Shown: in pieces, positions 31,234-31,874 of the stretch
How the letters are laid out: every line of letters starts with the position of its first letter
Numbering within the stretch: the stretch's first letter is position 1
Source: JBELMB01 sp042088665
GTDB lineage: Bacteria > Pseudomonadota > Alphaproteobacteria > Rhodobacterales > Rhodobacteraceae
Length of the DNA stretch: 31,874 nucleotides
Assembly (NCBI GenBank): GCA_042088665.1
Contig: JBELMB010000047.1
Location: 1 to 31,874, forward strand
Reading direction: 5' to 3'
Program-made: the position numbers and the translations under genes
Notes under the pieces: model-generated
What the model saw: only the letters and a program-made list of their open reading frames with translations
Databases searched by the model: none
Told to the model about the DNA's origin: nothing

Positions 31234-31874
31234 TCAAAGCCCCTTTTTGTGAATCTCTTGCAAAAGCGCCAGCAGAGCCTCTGACCAGCCCGCCGGGCCG
31301 GGCAGACGGGTGCGGCGCACACGGCCTTCGGTCTCGCCCGGAAGCGTCGGAATTCCCGGACCATGGTCATTGCGCACGATCACTGCAAAATCCGCCGCTT
31401 GCAGCATTTCGACGTCATTGGGCGCGTCGCCCAGGGCAATGGTGCAGGTGGCGCCCTGGTCAACGGCCACTTCGGCCATCGCGTCGGCCTTTGTGCGGCC
31501 GTGCGACAGGGTGAGAAAGCGTCCACCCTTGCGGCCATGGATGCCCTGCGCCTCCAGCGCGTCACGGAACCGCGCCTCATCCGTGGCATTGCCCTGCCAG
31601 AGGCCCGGTTCGGAAAAACAACGCGCCTGCGCCAGAGGGGCCGCCTCTGGCGAGAGACCCGTCAGATCGGCCAGTTCCTGTGCGGTCATGTCGCCAAACC
31701 CGGTGAAGTGACGGCGCAGGCTCGGCGGCAGCGCGGCCAGCGCCCTGCGCAGTGCAAGGTAGGCCGCATTGTCATGTGCCTTGGTCCCTGTCCCCTCCCG
31801 GGCGGGGCGATAGACCCCGGCACCATTCTCGACGATCGCCGGCAGAGCGCCAAGCCCGAGTTCATGGTGCAAGG
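31234..31874 (-). CDS. Mannosyl/glucosyl-3-phosphoglycerate phosphatase, partial (5' end outside window)
   Basis: This HAD-IIB phosphatase removes the phosphate from glucosyl-3-phosphoglycerate to give glucosylglycerate. The visible 212 residues include motif III Lys in HGRTKADAMAEV and motif IV GDAPNDVEML with its acidic pair. NGAGVYRP near the left of the visible part is typical of the family. The first HAD motif (the DxD nucleophile) is missing because the gene runs off the right edge; the TTG at 31872 is not a believable start. It is translationally coupled to gpgS. Confidence 0.85.
   Translation of the reverse strand, partial: LHHELGLGALPAIVENGAGVYRPAREGTGTKAHDNAAYLALRRALAALPPSLRRHFTGFGDMTAQELADLTGLSPEAAPLAQARCFSEPGLWQGNATDEARFRDALEAQGIHGRKGGRFLTLSHGRTKADAMAEVAVDQGATCTIALGDAPNDVEMLQAADFAVIVRNDHGPGIPTLPGETEGRVRRTRLPGPAGWSEALLALLQEIHKKGL

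Noticed and set aside
1..31874. CRISPR array, prophage, insertion sequence, tRNA or rRNA
   Set aside because: I saw no spaced direct repeats, transposase or phage genes, nor any tRNA cloverleaf or rRNA sequence; the tandem repeats found have no spacers.

Overview
The window looks like a chromosomal piece of a marine-type alphaproteobacterium, most likely a Rhodobacteraceae (Roseobacter group) member. The reasons are the high GC, compact operons with many ATGA-type overlaps, a LolCD pair, a RutR-controlled reductive pyrimidine pathway and a glucosylglycerate cassette. This assignment is inference from gene content; there is no rRNA or tRNA in the window.

Layout. 1-187: intergenic DNA made largely of nested palindromes. 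188-3549: a branched-chain amino acid/amide type ABC transporter (livH-livM-livG-livF, all overlapping); no binding-protein gene is in the window. 3757-4931 (minus): two related lipoprotein c-type cytochromes. 5065-5915: a hotdog thioesterase and a DMT (YdcZ-type) membrane protein, converging on an Ldh-family dehydrogenase (5967-6947, minus). 7146-7724: a small zinc-metallopeptidase-like protein. 7764-9738 (minus): lolD and lolC/E for lipoprotein release. 10058-11170: a HisC-like aminotransferase. 11375-12565 (minus) and 12701-13402: a secreted trypsin-like protease divergent from an OmpA-domain protein.

The centre, 13564-26346, is a pyrimidine degradation and uptake locus. PreT and PreA (NAD(P)H-dependent dihydropyrimidine dehydrogenase), an M20 amidohydrolase (N-carbamoyl-beta-alanine hydrolysis) and dihydropyrimidinase form the full reductive route from uracil/thymine to beta-alanine/beta-aminoisobutyrate. 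A RutR-type TetR regulator lies divergent from the amidohydrolase, with a near-consensus RutR operator between them. Downstream, an ABC transporter of the NMT1/THI5 type (ATPase, two permeases, binding protein) probably imports pyrimidines and ends at a strong intrinsic terminator. Four small proteins of no recognised function sit inside this locus: two exported, one membrane, one cytosolic. A small cupin gene faces the transporter head to head. A second, different palindromic operator candidate precedes preT.

The right end holds a caiD-like carnitinyl-CoA dehydratase with a hotdog thioesterase (26463-27765, minus). It is followed by a glucosylglycerate cassette: a GH13 phosphorylase (28200-29948) convergent with glucosyl-3-phosphoglycerate synthase and its phosphatase (30001 to the right edge, minus; the phosphatase is cut off). 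These genes could make and recycle the compatible solute glucosylglycerate. Several palindromic and tandem short repeats lie in the intergenic spaces and are listed separately.
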